Shown here piece after piece: positions 4,528 to 5,110 of a stretch of DNA of 5,110 nt. The stretch's first letter is position 1, and each line of letters starts with the position of its first letter. The notes under the pieces were generated by a model. The model saw only the letters and a list, made by a program, of their open reading frames with translations. It did not search any database and was not told the origin of the DNA. The DNA is from Chloroflexota bacterium. Lineage in GTDB: Bacteria; Chloroflexota; Limnocylindria; QHBO01. Position numbers and translations under genes: made by a program. The stretch is from NCBI GenBank assembly GCA_013697395.1, contig JACCWY010000247.1:1-5110 (forward strand), read 5' to 3'.

Positions 4528-5110
4528 ATGTCCCGCACGATGACCGAGAAGCCCGCATCGTCGCCCGTGAAGCACGGGCATAAGACCTTGACCGATACGA
4601 ACCAGCAGAAGCCCACGATCAAGCCGCGCAAGGACCTCGAAGGGGGGCCTGCGGCCAGCAGTCAGGCCAAGCCCGATGGGAAGAACGGCTCGGCCAAGGC
4701 CGCGGGCCTGGAGTTCAAGGTCGCCGACCTGTCGCTGGCGGAGTGGGGGCGGAAGGAAATCATGCTGGCGGAGCAGGAGATGCCCGGGCTGATGGCGGTG
4801 CGGGAGGAGTATGCGAAGCGGCAGCCGCTGAAGGGGTTAAAAGTCGTCGGGTCGCTGCACATGACGATCCAGACGGCGGTGCTGATCGAGACGCTGTCGG
4901 CCCTGGGGGCGGTCGTGCGGTGGTGCTCGTGCAACATCTTCAGCACGCAGGACCACGCGGCCGCGGCGGCGGTGGTGGGGCCGAAGGGGACGGTCGAGAA
5001 GCCCGCGGGCGTGCCCGTCTTCGCGTGGAAGGGTGAGACGCTGGACGAATACTGGTGGTGCACCGAGCGGGCCCTGGATTTCGGGGACGGATCGGGTCGC
5101 GACCCGGTGG
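4528..5110 (+). CDS. ahcY: Adenosylhomocysteinase (S-adenosyl-L-homocysteine hydrolase), N-terminal 194 residues; runs off the right edge
   Basis: The enzyme reversibly hydrolyses S-adenosylhomocysteine to adenosine and homocysteine in the cytosol, clearing the inhibitor made by SAM-dependent methyltransferases; it is an NAD-dependent tetramer. The signature is clear: 'VADLSLAEWGRKEI' at 65-78, 'EMPGLMAVREEY' at 84-95, 'GSLHMTIQTAVLIETL' at 108-123 (substrate-site His111 and Thr113), 'CNIFSTQDHAAAA' at 135-147 (Asp142), and 'FAWKGETLDEYWWCTE' near 170-185. The NAD-binding half and C-terminus lie outside the window. The start is ATG 4528, with AGGAG at 4516-4520 seven bases upstream. About 60 residues precede the conserved core; they are rich in Lys, Pro, Ser and Gln and look disordered, longer than the usual N-terminus. 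A 13-residue stretch (VVGPKGTVEKPAG) lengthens the segment before 'VPVFAWKGE' relative to the human enzyme. Third codon positions are strongly G/C, as expected of a resident housekeeping gene. Confidence 0.95.
   Translation, partial: MSRTMTEKPASSPVKHGHKTLTDTNQQKPTIKPRKDLEGGPAASSQAKPDGKNGSAKAAGLEFKVADLSLAEWGRKEIMLAEQEMPGLMAVREEYAKRQPLKGLKVVGSLHMTIQTAVLIETLSALGAVVRWCSCNIFSTQDHAAAAAVVGPKGTVEKPAGVPVFAWKGETLDEYWWCTERALDFGDGSGRDPV

Noticed and set aside
4311..4583. 90-codon forward reading frame across the intergenic region into ahcY
   Set aside because: It runs out of frame through the ahcY start and has no recognisable domain or upstream ribosome binding site.
4743..5036. Gly/Ala/Arg-rich forward frame inside ahcY
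   Set aside because: Typical GC-rich shadow of the conserved ahcY frame.
1..5110. CRISPR array, tRNA or rRNA, insertion sequence, long terminal or att repeats
   Set aside because: No regularly spaced long repeats, no cloverleaf or rRNA-like segment, no transposase or integrase reading frame, and no matching direct repeats longer than about 10 bp were seen.

Overview
The window looks like a piece of a high-GC bacterial chromosome in which one very large, probably acquired gene sits between two host genes. The flanking genes use almost only G or C at third codon positions. The central gene is more mixed: spot counts give 40 G+C of 60 at 4741-4800 in the right-hand gene and 28 of 60 at 2941-3000 in the central gene. 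The right-hand gene is recognisably S-adenosylhomocysteine hydrolase (ahcY). The organism cannot be fixed from this. The AhcY variant and the high GC would fit a planctomycete-like or other high-GC Gram-negative bacterium, but this is a guess.

Layout: (1) 1-195, the 3' end of a gene with a helix-turn-helix resembling sigma-70 region 4; (2) 196-524, a non-coding or leader stretch with short direct repeats, a possible -10 box and, unexpectedly, a reading frame open from 264 straight into the large gene; (3) 525-4304, a 1259-codon gene; (4) 4305-4527, an intergenic region with a plausible sigma-70-type promoter and overlapping hairpin possibilities; (5) 4528 to the right edge, the 5' part of ahcY.

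The notable object is the 1259-residue protein. It reads as a split SMC/Rad50-like ATPase (Walker A near residue 123, CPVC zinc hook at 474-477, Walker B and D-loop at 783-794, H-loop His820). A HEPN-type domain with an RNxxxH ribonuclease motif (Arg940 to His945) follows, and then two tandem LexA/S24-like peptidase modules. The first S24-like module has Ala and Arg where the catalytic Ser and Lys should be. The second keeps both (Ser1161, Lys1200). Zinc-hook ATPase plus HEPN nuclease recalls the RloC/PrrC anticodon-nuclease type of anti-phage protein. I know of no described system with a LexA-like double module on its C-terminus.

Working hypothesis (inference): a single-gene abortive-infection system. 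The ATPase would sense DNA damage or phage, the HEPN domain would cut RNA, and the S24 module would control the toxin by self-cleavage or by a LexA-like conformational switch. The flanking genes appear unrelated to it.
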